Of a DNA stretch of 64,000 nucleotides, positions 9,801 to 17,772 are shown piece by piece. The notes beneath the pieces were generated by a model that did no database searches, was not told the DNA's origin, and was given only the letters and a program-made list of their open reading frames with translations. The position numbers were made by a program, and so were the translations under genes. The stretch's first letter is position 1; each line of letters begins with the position of its first letter. The stretch spans positions 124,001-188,000 of the forward strand of contig NZ_LECU01000001.1 in assembly GCF_001027745.1 (NCBI RefSeq). The letters are read 5' to 3'. Source of the DNA: Pedobacter sp. BMA (GTDB taxonomy: Bacteria > Bacteroidota > Bacteroidia > Sphingobacteriales > Sphingobacteriaceae).

Positions 9801-10486
9801 CCATGTACTTAGCTGGTTTTGATGTAAAAGATGTACACATGACCGATTTAATTACCGGCAGGGAAACACTTGAAGATATTCAGTTTATCGGAGCAGTCGG
9901 CGGTTTTTCTAACTCTGACGTACTGGGATCGGCAAAGGGATGGGCTGGTGCCTTCCTTTATAATGATAAAGCCAGGGTTGCACTGGAGAAATTCTTTGCA
10001 CGCGAAGATACTTTATCAGTGGGTATCTGTAATGGCTGCCAGTTATTTGTGGAGCTTGGCCTGATTAACAAAAACCATGATGCTAAACCGAAGATGTTAC
10101 ACAACAAGAGTGGTAAGCACGAAAGTATATTTACCTCGTTAACGTTACAGGAAAACAATTCGGTGATGTTGTCGACTTTAGCTGGTAGCACACTGGGTGT
10201 TTGGGTATCACATGGTGAAGGAAGATTTTCTTTACCTTATGCCGAAGACCAGTATAAGATTGTAGCTAAATACGCTTACGAAGGTTATCCTGCCAGTCCG
10301 AATGGTTCTGATTACAACACTGCTATGATGTGTGATGAAAGCGGTCGTCACCTGGTGATGATGCCACACATTGAGCGTTCATTATTCCAGTGGCACTGGG
10401 CAAACTATCCGGCAGGCCGTAAAGATGAGGTTTCGCCATGGATGGAAGCTTTTGTGAATGCGAGGAAATGGATTGAAAAGAAATAA
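6827..10486 (+). CDS. purL: Phosphoribosylformylglycinamidine synthase, large single-chain form
   Basis: Fourth step of purine synthesis: FGAR plus glutamine plus ATP gives FGAM. This is the fused form, about 1219 aa. N-terminal linker and two AIR-synthase-like halves are seen, with SQVNSEHCRHKIFNG, GAATGSGGEIRD and GKDSLSMK. A C-terminal class I glutaminase has the nucleophile Cys in GICNGCQLF and HGEGRF. The start is ATG at 6827. An in-frame TTG at 6806 falls inside the -7 promoter box and would be upstream of the transcription start, so it is rejected. The gene stands alone; a long REP-like inverted repeat follows it. Confidence 0.96.
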   Translation: MIHFFLSQSQAVFVVQTDKTLSQDDITKLEWLFGGAKISQETALSGFFVGPRAAMITPWSTNAVEITQNMDMQGLIRIEEFKAVAEDFSDYDPMLSQKYEKLNQEVFSINIKPEPILEISDIAAFNKQEGLSLSDEEVEYLASLATRLERPLTDSEVFGFSQVNSEHCRHKIFNGKFVIDGVEQPTSLFKLIRKTSEENPNDIVSAYKDNVAFIKGPKVEQFAPKRADVPEYYATSEFDSVISIKAETHNFPTTVEPFNGAATGSGGEIRDRLAGGQGSLPLAGTAVYMTALSRLEDNREWEKGVEEREWLYQTPMDILIKASNGATDFGNKFGQPLITGSVLTFEHEEQSRKLGYDKVIMLAGGIGYGKASQAQKQKPQEGDNIVILGGENYRIGMGGAAVSSADTGQHGSGIELNAIQRSNPEMQKRAANAVRGMVESEENFIVSIHDHGAGGHLNCLSELVEETGGLINLDKLPVGDPTLSAKEIIGNESQERMGLVIGNEHIETLQKIADRERSPMYTVGKVTGDHRFTFKSETTGVKPMDLELKDMFGSSPKIVMEDHTVDRGYEAVAYDSAQLNTYLEQVLQLEAVASKDWLTNKVDRCVGGRVAKQQTAGPLQLPLNNCGVMALDFQGKEGIATSVGHAPLSALIDPAAGSRNAIAESLSNIVWAPLKDGLKSVSLSANWMWACKNEGEDARLYAAVKACSDFAIDLGINIPTGKDSLSMKQKYKDGDVIAPGTVIISAAGNCNDITKVVEPVLQKDGGSIYYINLSNDTYKLGGSSFAQILNKIGTETPDVKDAAKLSKAFNALQQLIKDGKIDAGHDVGSGGLITTLLEMCFADRDLGAAIDLTSLAEQDIIKLLFAENIAIVFQADDAVADALSQAGVDFHKIGTVTSEAKLSVKNGTTDLSFDIDHLRDIWFKTSYLLDSRQTGNGLAKERYDNYKNQVLKYNFPNQFDGKKPVIDASKPRPKAAIIREKGSNSERELANAMYLAGFDVKDVHMTDLITGRETLEDIQFIGAVGGFSNSDVLGSAKGWAGAFLYNDKARVALEKFFAREDTLSVGICNGCQLFVELGLINKNHDAKPKMLHNKSGKHESIFTSLTLQENNSVMLSTLAGSTLGVWVSHGEGRFSLPYAEDQYKIVAKYAYEGYPASPNGSDYNTAMMCDESGRHLVMMPHIERSLFQWHWANYPAGRKDEVSPWMEAFVNARKWIEKK

Positions 10487-10497
10487 AATGTAGTTTT

Positions 10498-10579
10498 CGT
10501 CATTGCGAGGCACAAAGCAATCTATATAATGATCTTATCTGATCCTTCGAAAAAGATTGCTTCGTGCCTCGCAATGACG
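10498..10579. repeat. REP-like inverted repeat with 26-bp arms
   Basis: Arms 10498-10523 and 10554-10579 are inverse complements with one mismatch, around a 30-nt loop. Each outer end reads CGTCATTGCGAGG. It sits between the convergent purL and TonB genes. This word type is common as a dispersed palindromic repeat in Bacteroidota and other phyla. It may also act as a bidirectional transcription end. Confidence 0.85.
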
Positions 10580-10593
10580 ATTATTTTTATTGA

Positions 10594-11433
10594 TTACATC
10601 ATCTGAAAGTTAATCGCCATATTATACCTTACGCGTACAGCGGTTCCTTTATTTCTACCTGGTTTCCAGAGAGGTGATTTCTTAATTACTTTCATGGCTT
10701 CTTCATCACAGCCGAAACCGATTCCCCTGATTACGGATACATCAGTAATTGAACCATCCCGTTCCACTACGAAGCTTACGAATACTTTTCCCTGAATATT
10801 TTCTTCCTGGGCACGTGAGGGGTAACGTAAATTGCGTTCCATGTATTTCGACCATGCTTTCGCACCGCCCGCAAATTCAGGATACTCATCAACGCCTTCC
10901 AACCCTACAGGTTCGTTTGATCCCGTGCGTTCTCCATCTTTTGCCGTTCCGTTTCCATCGCCGGTTCCTGTGCTTGTGGTTACTACAGCCGCAGGGCTGA
11001 TGATACCCTCCTGAGTTTTATCACTGATTACCGCATTTTCGATTTCTTTTACAGTTGGAGGATCAGGTAAATCAACCTTATTTACCACGACAATATTCTG
11101 AGAAAGTGCAACAGTTTTTACTTTCACAGGCTCAGCTTTTGCAGGTTCAGCTTTCTTTTCAGGTTCTGTTTTAGGCTTCATCTGATGGATCACATTATCA
11201 AGTGTTACCAGTTTCGCCTTATCCTCTACTATAATCTCTTTAGGAACAAGTTTGCTGTAGATGAGCGGACTGCAGAAGAGCAGCAGGAAAAGTGCTGAAG
11301 CAATAAAAAGTGCTCTTGTTGTGATCGCAGAAGATTTGGATCTTAACTCATAAGCACCATAGTTTTTGTTGCGGTTAGCAAATACAAGATCGAGCCACTC
11401 GGTTTTGTACAGATTGAATGAAGAGTTGAACAT
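10594..11433 (-). CDS. TonB family energy-transducing protein
   Basis: A 279-aa inner-membrane protein with a short cytoplasmic N-terminus, one membrane segment near residues 40-60 (ALFIASALFLLLFCSPLIY), a Pro/Lys/Glu-rich periplasmic linker (KPKTEPEKKAEPAKAEP) and a C-terminal TonB domain (YPSRAQEENIQGKVFVSFVV, then SPLWKPGRNKGTAVRVRY). It should transmit proton-motive energy to outer-membrane receptors such as those at 17.8-24.1 kb and the SusC here. The N-terminal DLVFANRNKNYGAYELR motif is common in Bacteroidota TonB proteins. No exbB or exbD is adjacent. Confidence 0.9.
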   Translation of the reverse strand: MFNSSFNLYKTEWLDLVFANRNKNYGAYELRSKSSAITTRALFIASALFLLLFCSPLIYSKLVPKEIIVEDKAKLVTLDNVIHQMKPKTEPEKKAEPAKAEPVKVKTVALSQNIVVVNKVDLPDPPTVKEIENAVISDKTQEGIISPAAVVTTSTGTGDGNGTAKDGERTGSNEPVGLEGVDEYPEFAGGAKAWSKYMERNLRYPSRAQEENIQGKVFVSFVVERDGSITDVSVIRGIGFGCDEEAMKVIKKSPLWKPGRNKGTAVRVRYNMAINFQMM

Positions 11434-11608
11434 AGTTTTAGTTTTTTATACCATGATGCAACAAAATCGGCGATTCCATAAAACGATGAAAAAATGCATT
11501 TTCATTACAAAAAATGAAAAAACCTACTTAAAAAACATTTTTTTATTTCACTTTCTATAATATTGATATAAAAAATACGATTGTTTTACAAAAATTAATA
11601 AAATATGC

Positions 11609-11616
11609 TATTTTTG
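11609..11616 (+). promoter_or_regulatory. Promoter -7 box of glnN (TATTTTTG)
   Basis: Exact TAnnTTTG match, 20 nt before the glnN ATG. A TTG at 11581-11583 lies 25 nt upstream and may serve as the -33 contact, slightly far. Confidence 0.6.
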
Positions 11617-11636
11617 ACAAAAAACAAAATAGATTA

Positions 11637-13811
11637 ATGAAAAGCTTAAGAACCATCGCATTAAAAGAGGCTCAAAACAGAATTTCACCAGAAGTTAAAT
11701 CTCCTTCATCGAAAATTTCTGACTTTTTCGGCGCTAATGTATTTGATAAGAAAAAAATGAGAGATTTCTTATCTAAAGACGTATATGAAAAATTAATCTC
11801 ATCTATTAACCAGGGTGAGCTGATTAATTCTGACGACGCGAACCAAATTGCTACAGCTATGAAAGCATGGGCAATGAGCGCTGGCGCCACTCACTATACG
11901 CACTGGTTCCAGCCTTTAACAGGCACTACAGCTGAAAAACATGATTCGTTTTTTGAGCCAAGTGGCGACGGTGCTATCGAAAAATTCGCAGGAAGTGCTT
12001 TAGTTCAGCAGGAGCCTGATGCATCGAGTTTCCCGAATGGTGGAATTCGTAACACTTTCGAAGCACGTGGCTATACCGCATGGGATCCATCATCTCCAGC
12101 ATTCATTATGGAAAGCAAAGCAGGAAAAACACTTTGTATCCCAACTGTATTCGTTTCATACACTGGTGAGGCATTAGATTACAAAGCTCCATTGTTAAAA
12201 GCATTAGCTGCACTTGATAAAGCGGCTGTTGATGTTTGCCAGTATTTCGATAAAAGCATTACTAAGGTAAATGCATCTCTAGGTATTGAGCAGGAATATT
12301 TCTTAGTTGATGAGTCATTATTCAATGCCCGCCCGGATTTATTATTAACCGGCCGTGCATTATTCGGGCACATGTCTGCTAAAGGTCAGCAATTGGAAGA
12401 TCATTATTTCGGTTCTATTCCTGAGCGTGTTTTCACGTACATGGTAGACTTCGAAAACGAAGCTTTGAAATTGGGTATTCCTTTGAAAACCCGTCACAAT
12501 GAGGTTGCACCATCTCAGTTTGAGTGTGCTCCGATTTATGAAGAAATCAACTTAGCTATCGACCACAACCAATTGTTGATGGACTTGATGGAAAAAGTTG
12601 CCCGCCGCCACCATTTCCGTGTATTATTACATGAGAAACCATATGCAGGTATCAATGGTTCAGGTAAGCACAACAACTGGTCGTTAATTACTGACACTGG
12701 TAAAAACTTACTTGCACCAGGTAAAACACCTAAAAATAACTTAATGTTCCTTGCTTTCTTTGTGAACACAATTAAAGCGGTTAGTGAGCATGCAGACTTA
12801 TTACGTGCAAGTATTGCATCGGTAAGCAACGATCACCGTTTAGGTGCTAACGAGGCGCCGCCAGCAATTATCTCGATCTTCTTAGGTTCACAATTGAACG
12901 ATGTATTAGATGAGATTGAGCACTCACGTATCAGCAAAAAAATCAAAGAAGACAACGCATTATGGTTAGGCATCCCTAAAATCCCTCAGATTTTGTTGGA
13001 TAACACCGACCGTAACCGTACCTCTCCTTTCGCCTTTACAGGTAACAAGTTTGAGTTAAGAGCAGTTGGTTCTTCTGCAAACTCTTCAGCACCAATGACC
13101 ATTTTAAATGCGATTATGGCTGAGCAGTTAACTAAATTTAAAGTTGAGGTTGATAAACTGATCAAAAAAGGTGATAAAAAAGATATCGCTTTATTAACAG
13201 TAATTAAAAAATACATCAAAGAATCTAAAGCGATCCGTTTCGAAGGAAATGGTTATAGCCAGGAGTGGGAAGATGAAGCTGCAGTACGTGGTTTATCAAA
13301 CATCAAAACTACACCAAAAGCTTTAGACGCTTACTTAACAGATAAATCTGCTGAGTTATTTGCAACAACCGGTATCTATAGCGCACGCGAGATTCATGCC
13401 CGTCATGAAATCATGTTGGAGAACTTCTACAAAAAACTTCAGATCGAAGCACGTGTAATGGGTGAAGTGGCTAACACAGCAATTATTCCTGCTGCTATCG
13501 CTTACCAGAACTCATTAATTGCTAATGTTAAAGGTTTAAAAGAAATCGGTGTAGAAAGCAAAGCATCTTTAGAAATTGTTAAAAAACTATCTGAGCATTT
13601 AGATATCGTTAAGACAAACATTGATGCCATGCTTGAAGAGCGTAAAGTAACCAACAAAATCGAAGATACACGTGAGAAAGCCATTGCTTACGACGAGAAA
13701 GTTAAATCTTACTTCGACACTATTCGTTACCATGCTGATAAATTAGAGCAAATCGTTGATGACAGTGTTTGGCCTTTACCAAAATTCAGAGAATTGTTAT
13801 TCATGAAATAA
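11637..13811 (+). CDS. glnN: Glutamine synthetase type III
   Basis: Condenses glutamate and ammonia with ATP. At 724 aa it is the long GSIII type found in Bacteroidota and cyanobacteria. Landmarks include the N-terminal FGANVFDKKKMRDFL, GIEQEYFLVD near residue 220, RHNEVAPSQFE near 290 and GSGKHNNWSL near 345. Leucine is written mostly TTA or TTG and the reading is very clean, consistent with high expression. A strong terminator follows at 13835. No PII or amtB gene is adjacent, so regulation cannot be inferred beyond its own promoter. Confidence 0.96.
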   Translation: MKSLRTIALKEAQNRISPEVKSPSSKISDFFGANVFDKKKMRDFLSKDVYEKLISSINQGELINSDDANQIATAMKAWAMSAGATHYTHWFQPLTGTTAEKHDSFFEPSGDGAIEKFAGSALVQQEPDASSFPNGGIRNTFEARGYTAWDPSSPAFIMESKAGKTLCIPTVFVSYTGEALDYKAPLLKALAALDKAAVDVCQYFDKSITKVNASLGIEQEYFLVDESLFNARPDLLLTGRALFGHMSAKGQQLEDHYFGSIPERVFTYMVDFENEALKLGIPLKTRHNEVAPSQFECAPIYEEINLAIDHNQLLMDLMEKVARRHHFRVLLHEKPYAGINGSGKHNNWSLITDTGKNLLAPGKTPKNNLMFLAFFVNTIKAVSEHADLLRASIASVSNDHRLGANEAPPAIISIFLGSQLNDVLDEIEHSRISKKIKEDNALWLGIPKIPQILLDNTDRNRTSPFAFTGNKFELRAVGSSANSSAPMTILNAIMAEQLTKFKVEVDKLIKKGDKKDIALLTVIKKYIKESKAIRFEGNGYSQEWEDEAAVRGLSNIKTTPKALDAYLTDKSAELFATTGIYSAREIHARHEIMLENFYKKLQIEARVMGEVANTAIIPAAIAYQNSLIANVKGLKEIGVESKASLEIVKKLSEHLDIVKTNIDAMLEERKVTNKIEDTREKAIAYDEKVKSYFDTIRYHADKLEQIVDDSVWPLPKFRELLFMK

Positions 13812-13834
13812 AAACCCTCAGGTTTTAAGCTTTT

Positions 13835-13869
13835 AGAGGCGTAAGGTGAAAACTTTACGCCTCTTTTTA
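13835..13869 (+). terminator. Rho-independent terminator of glnN
   Basis: Stem 13835-13844 pairs with 13855-13864 (10 bp, AGAGGCGTAA arm), followed by a T-run. Confidence 0.85.
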
Positions 13870-13916
13870 TGCATAAAACTTCTGATTTCTCCCTTCTGAC
13901 TCCCGACTTTTTCCAT

Positions 13917-13924
13917 TATCTTTG
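13917..13924 (+). promoter_or_regulatory. Promoter -7 box of purM (TATCTTTG)
   Basis: Exact TAnnTTTG match that ends only 7 nt before the purM ATG at 13932, so the transcript would be leaderless or nearly so. The region just upstream, 13880-13907, repeats TTCTGA/CCCGAC words. Confidence 0.55.
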
Positions 13925-13931
13925 CGGCAAC

Positions 13932-15113
13932 ATGAGTGATAACAGGTACAATCAACGTGGCGTTTCTGCCTCAAAAGAAGATGTGCACAATGCCATCAAA
14001 AACATCGATAAGGGTATTTTCCCGAAAGCATTCTGCAAGATCATTCCCGACATTTTAGGCAACGACGAGACCTTCTGCAATATCATGCATGCGGACGGTG
14101 CAGGCACGAAGTCTTCACTGGCTTATGTTTACTGGAAAGAGACTGGAGATTTATCGGTATGGAAAGGCATTGCACAAGATGCCATTATCATGAATATTGA
14201 TGATCTGATCTGTGTTGGTGCAACCGATAACATTCTTTTATCCTCTACTATCGGCCGTAACAAAAACCTGATTCCTGGCGAGGTAATTGCCGAAGTAATT
14301 AATGGTACTGAAGATATTTTAGCCGATTTACGCGAACAGGGAATTTCCATTTACTCTACAGGTGGTGAAACTGCTGATGTGGGCGATTTGGTTAGGACCA
14401 TCATTGTGGATTCTACGGTTACTTGTCGCCTGAAACGTGAAGAAGTGATCAGCAATGATAATATTAAACCGGGAGACGTTATTGTCGCTTTGGCATCATA
14501 TGGTCAGGCAACCTACGAAACTGAATATAATGGCGGCATGGGTTCGAATGGTTTAACTTCAGCCCGTCATGATGTTTTTGAAAAATCGGTGGCCGAAACT
14601 TATCCTGAAAGTTTCGATCCGGCGGTTCCGTTCGACCTGGTATTTTCTGGTCGGAAACAACTAACAGAGGTAATTGAGATTGAAGGTTTCGGTAAAACTA
14701 CAGTAGGGAAACTGGTACTCTCTCCTACCCGTACGTATGCACCGGTGATTAAAAAGATACTGGAAAGCTACCGCAGCCAGATCAACGGTATTGTTCACTG
14801 CAGTGGCGGCGCGCAAACCAAAGTGCTTCACTTTGTTAATGATGATATCCATGTGATTAAAAACAACCTTTTCCCTGTTCCGCCGCTGTTTAAGCTGATT
14901 CAGGAGCAATCTGGTACAGAATGGAAGGAAATGTATAAAGTATTCAATATGGGTCACCGTATGGAGTTGTATGTGCCGCAGGAGATTGCTGATGATATCA
15001 TTGCAATTTCTAAAAGCTTCAACATCGATGCGCAGGTTATCGGGCATGTGGAAAGCGGAACGCAAAAGCAGGTGACTATAGAAAGCGATAAAGGTACATT
15101 TGTGTATAATTAG
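13932..15113 (+). CDS. purM: Phosphoribosylformylglycinamidine cyclo-ligase (AIR synthase)
   Basis: Fifth step of purine synthesis, closing FGAM to AIR. The protein is about 393 aa in the long Bacteroidota form. It starts MSDNRYNQRGVSASKEDV, has HADGAGTKSSLAYVYW, NIDDLICVGAT, STGGETADVGD and a C-terminal NMGHRMELYV. The start is ATG at 13932. An in-frame ATG at 13869 lies upstream of the promoter box and inside the T-run of the glnN terminator, so it is rejected. It is close to purL in pathway but in a separate unit. Confidence 0.93.
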   Translation: MSDNRYNQRGVSASKEDVHNAIKNIDKGIFPKAFCKIIPDILGNDETFCNIMHADGAGTKSSLAYVYWKETGDLSVWKGIAQDAIIMNIDDLICVGATDNILLSSTIGRNKNLIPGEVIAEVINGTEDILADLREQGISIYSTGGETADVGDLVRTIIVDSTVTCRLKREEVISNDNIKPGDVIVALASYGQATYETEYNGGMGSNGLTSARHDVFEKSVAETYPESFDPAVPFDLVFSGRKQLTEVIEIEGFGKTTVGKLVLSPTRTYAPVIKKILESYRSQINGIVHCSGGAQTKVLHFVNDDIHVIKNNLFPVPPLFKLIQEQSGTEWKEMYKVFNMGHRMELYVPQEIADDIIAISKSFNIDAQVIGHVESGTQKQVTIESDKGTFVYN

Positions 15114-15134
15114 ATCGAAAGAAATATACATGTG

Positions 15135-15167
15135 AAGGTCCTGAACTTGTGTTCAGGGTCTTTTTTT
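15135..15167 (+). terminator. Rho-independent terminator of purM
   Basis: Stem around CCTGAAC (15140-15146) and GTTCAGG (15151-15157), extended by wobble pairs, with a TTGT loop and a run of seven T. Confidence 0.8.
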
Positions 15168-15224
15168 GTGTAAAATTTAGCGCACAATCCAACAGCGTAC
15201 CTTGTGACTGCCTATCTTCGGGGC

Positions 15225-16019
15225 ATGAAGAAAATAACAACAGCAATGTCCTTAATTTGCTTTGCACTCTTGTTTGGTTCGTGGGGCTTTTTCGGACATA
15301 AAACCGTGGCCACCATAGCAGAACAACACCTCAGCATAAAAGCAAAAGAGGCTGTAAAATTACTTTTGGAGAATGAAAGTATGGTAGACGTGGCCTCATG
15401 GGCCGACGAAGTTCGCAACCAACCGGCTTATAAGAACACTGCTAACTGGCATTTCGTGAATCTTCCACCAGGATTAAACAAGCGAAAGTTCAGGGATAGT
15501 ATTACCACCTTAAAAACCGATAATTTATTGAGTGCACTGGAGCTGAATGAACAAATCATCCAGGACCCTAATGCTACAAAAGTACAAAAGGTAGTGGCGC
15601 TCAAGTTTATCATACACCTGGTGGGTGATGCTCATCAACCCATGCATGTGAGCAGAGCAGAAGACAAAGGAGGCAATACCATACAGGTGCAGTTTGACGG
15701 AAAGGGAACCAATTTACACAGCCTTTGGGACAGCCGCCTGCTCGATCATCAGGGATTAAGCATAGCAGAGTTGTCGTCGAAAGATCAGATTGGCCGGGCA
15801 AAAATCAGAAGATGGAAAAGAGCCGCACCGGTTGATTGGCTGTATGAAAGTTATCGGATCAGTAGTAAGCTATATGAGGAGATTGAGGCCAACAACAAAC
15901 TCGGAGAAGATTATTATCAATCTCACATTGATATTGCAAATAAACGCATTGAAATGGGCGGCATTCGTTTGGCTGGTGTTTTGAATGAGCTTTTTGAAAA
16001 TGGTGTAACATACAGGTAG
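15225..16019 (+). CDS. S1/P1 family nuclease
   Basis: Secreted zinc-dependent single-strand nuclease/phosphatase of the S1/P1 fold, 264 aa. A signal peptide covers about the first 20 residues, ending before the conserved WGFFGHK. Zinc ligands follow in order: His in FGHK, Asp in VASWADEVR, His in WHFVNLP, His and Asp in IIHLVGDAHQPMHV and His/Asp in LHSLWDSRL. The start is ATG at 15225; an upstream in-frame GTG at 15204 would precede the signal peptide awkwardly. Likely used for extracellular nucleic acid and phosphate scavenging. Confidence 0.9.
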   Translation: MKKITTAMSLICFALLFGSWGFFGHKTVATIAEQHLSIKAKEAVKLLLENESMVDVASWADEVRNQPAYKNTANWHFVNLPPGLNKRKFRDSITTLKTDNLLSALELNEQIIQDPNATKVQKVVALKFIIHLVGDAHQPMHVSRAEDKGGNTIQVQFDGKGTNLHSLWDSRLLDHQGLSIAELSSKDQIGRAKIRRWKRAAPVDWLYESYRISSKLYEEIEANNKLGEDYYQSHIDIANKRIEMGGIRLAGVLNELFENGVTYR

Positions 16020-16044
16020 CTAACAATCAATTTACTAATTATGA

Positions 16045-16075
16045 GAAAAGCTTCGCAGATGTGGGAAGCTTTTCA
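16045..16075 (+). terminator. Terminator-like hairpin after the S1/P1 nuclease gene
   Basis: Perfect 10-bp stem GAAAAGCTTC (16045-16054) with GAAGCTTTTC (16065-16074). The T-tract is weak, but the position just after the gene fits. Confidence 0.65.
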
Positions 16076-16180
16076 TTCTACTAAAACATTACTAACATAT
16101 AATATAGGTTTTATCAAAATTAACTTTAGTATGAACGTGAGATTGTATGTTGGCATTTATACTATAAGTTACTATCAAAA

Positions 16181-16987
16181 CTAAGGACCCCAGTAGCCAG
16201 GGAAACTTGCAACTCTATAACCACTACTGTTATCTTGTACAAGTGTTCCATATGAATAATATCTCTCTCTAGTAAAAGTTCCTAAACTGGCAGAAGTTAA
16301 TCCATCAGGGATCAACTCAGCATATGGTTCATAATCTGATTCCGAACCAATGTTCATATTTAAAACGAAATTCCCTGCTGTTGTATATGGTATCGTATGA
16401 TTAGCGTCCTGATAAAATTCTGCATATACTACCCATTGAACCATTTCCCAATCGCTATAAGCATCGTACCAATAGTCACTAGTCACATAGTGAAGCACTT
16501 CTTTCACGTAAATATTTTTTCGGTAGGAATATATTATTTTAAGAGCCAAAATGTCATCTAAAGTAAAATGTCTATCTGTTCCATCAGAACAGGCTAACAT
16601 CCATGACCCTGGATTTGGGGAGGATGTAGTGCCAGGCAAATGAATTGCTCCCGTTGAGGTAGATCCTTCATTAACAACTGTAACATTTTCACTACAGCTA
16701 AAAACCCTATTCATATAATCATTATGCCTGAAGCCTATACAATGTCCTAACTCATGCGTGAAACAGCTTATAGCATCAGTTCTATTAACTGAGGTATTGT
16801 AAAAATCAGTATTAACCAAAATTCCATCGTAAGGCTCTCCATTCCCATACGGAAATCCAGCGCTCATTAAATAGGATTTATTCGATGTAGCTGAGATGTA
16901 GATGTCATTTGATGAGGAGTTATAAGTTCTGGAAAAAGTAATACTTAAATCCATATTATTATATCTAAGTAGAGCGGAATCTAACAC
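16181..16987 (-). pseudogene. M57-type metalloprotease, C-terminal part (frameshifted gene)
   Basis: Catalytic part of a dual-action HEIGH metallopeptidase. The zinc site HELGHCIGFRH (HExxHxxxxxH) is intact near residue 79. The apparent N-terminal start is a GTG with no upstream signal. Reading this frame further upstream gives IDPVFGTYLQAV before LDSALLRYN, the family's usual lead-in, which joins the fragment at 16981-17382 if one base is restored near 17017-17030. The whole span 16181-17382 is 1202 bp, one base short of a full frame. Either a recent inactivating frameshift or a sequencing error. Confidence 0.75.
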
Positions 16988-17382
16988 AGCTTGCAGATAG
17001 GTGCCGAATACGGGATCGATGAAACTTCTATATTACGTTTACTATTCCAACTAGCAAGTACCAGATTGTTACTTCTATAATGCTCTATAACCTCTCTACT
17101 TTGTGATTTACCAACTAAATTCTTGGCAGACAATGGGATGTTTATTTTAGAAGATTTATTTAAGTTATTTATATCTGATTCCGGAATAAAAATGTCGTAT
17201 TCGACTAAATATCCTCCATTTGTTTTAGACGGACCTTGTGATGTATTGAACCCAGCTTCTTTTAACTTTTGAATAACATCAATTGAGACATTATTTACCG
17301 GTGTAGTTTCAATTGTTTCTTTTTTACAAGAAATAATTAAAACAATTATGCTTAAAAGCAAGATGTTAATGATTTTTTTCAT
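16981..17382 (-). pseudogene. M57-type metalloprotease, N-terminal lipoprotein part (frameshifted gene)
   Basis: This frame encodes a lipoprotein signal (hydrophobic IINILLLSIIVLIISC with lipobox Cys near residue 19), then the typical pro-region of M57 peptidases: IQKLKEAGFNTSQG, GGYLVEYDIFI and EHYRSNNLVLASW. It runs out of frame after about RNIEVSS and ends at a stop after a short unrelated tail. The catalytic part continues in the -1 frame at 16181-16987. In an intact gene the product would be about 400 aa and attached to the outer membrane. No homopolymer lies at the junction, so simple slippage is not obvious. Confidence 0.75.
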
Positions 17383-17717
17383 TTATAAATGTTTCATTTC
17401 CGTAATTACCTGACTAAAATAATGCTCTGTATAGGATAGACTTTATTAGAACTTTGGAAAGAAAAATTTTCAAATTTTAAAAAATGGAGGGTTAAGAGAC
17501 GAGAGCAAATATTTAGTATTTATTTTGATCTAAAAAACTGATAATAAGTCATTTATTAGTTTTTTTTTACACCAACCACTAACTATATTACACCAAACAT
17601 TGACAAGTTCTAGCAAATGGTCGATCTTGACCCTATCAAATTATAGGTGAGAAGTTTCACACGCTTTTAACGCCACTGTCTTAAATAAGGAAGATTTTTA
17701 ATTTCTATTTAGATAGA
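17383..17717. other. AT-rich intergenic region, no gene seen
   Basis: Upstream region of the broken M57 gene and downstream region of the Oar-like receptor. Very AT-rich, with no open frame of note, no repeat and no recognisable RNA. Confidence 0.45.
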
Positions 17718-17748
17718 CAAAAAAAGCCCCAACCGGGTGGTTAGGGCT
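17718..17748 (-). terminator. Rho-independent terminator of the Oar-like receptor gene
   Basis: Stem AGCCCCAACC (17725-17734) with GGTTAGGGCT (17739-17748), one mismatch, loop GGGT. The leftward transcript runs into seven T. Confidence 0.85.
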
Positions 17749-17772
17749 TGAAAACATTAAACTTAATAAGGA

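Noticed and set aside
14661..15131. 156-codon antisense frame over the end of purM
   Set aside because: Opposes a strongly conserved coding region and has no recognisable family; its start lies inside the purM terminator region.
16181..17382. Programmed frameshift in the M57 gene
   Set aside because: No slippery heptamer or downstream pseudoknot could be seen at the junction, so mutation or sequencing error is more likely.
17383..17717. Small RNA in the AT-rich spacer beside the broken protease
   Set aside because: No promoter box or hairpin with T-run that is not already assigned to the receptor gene.
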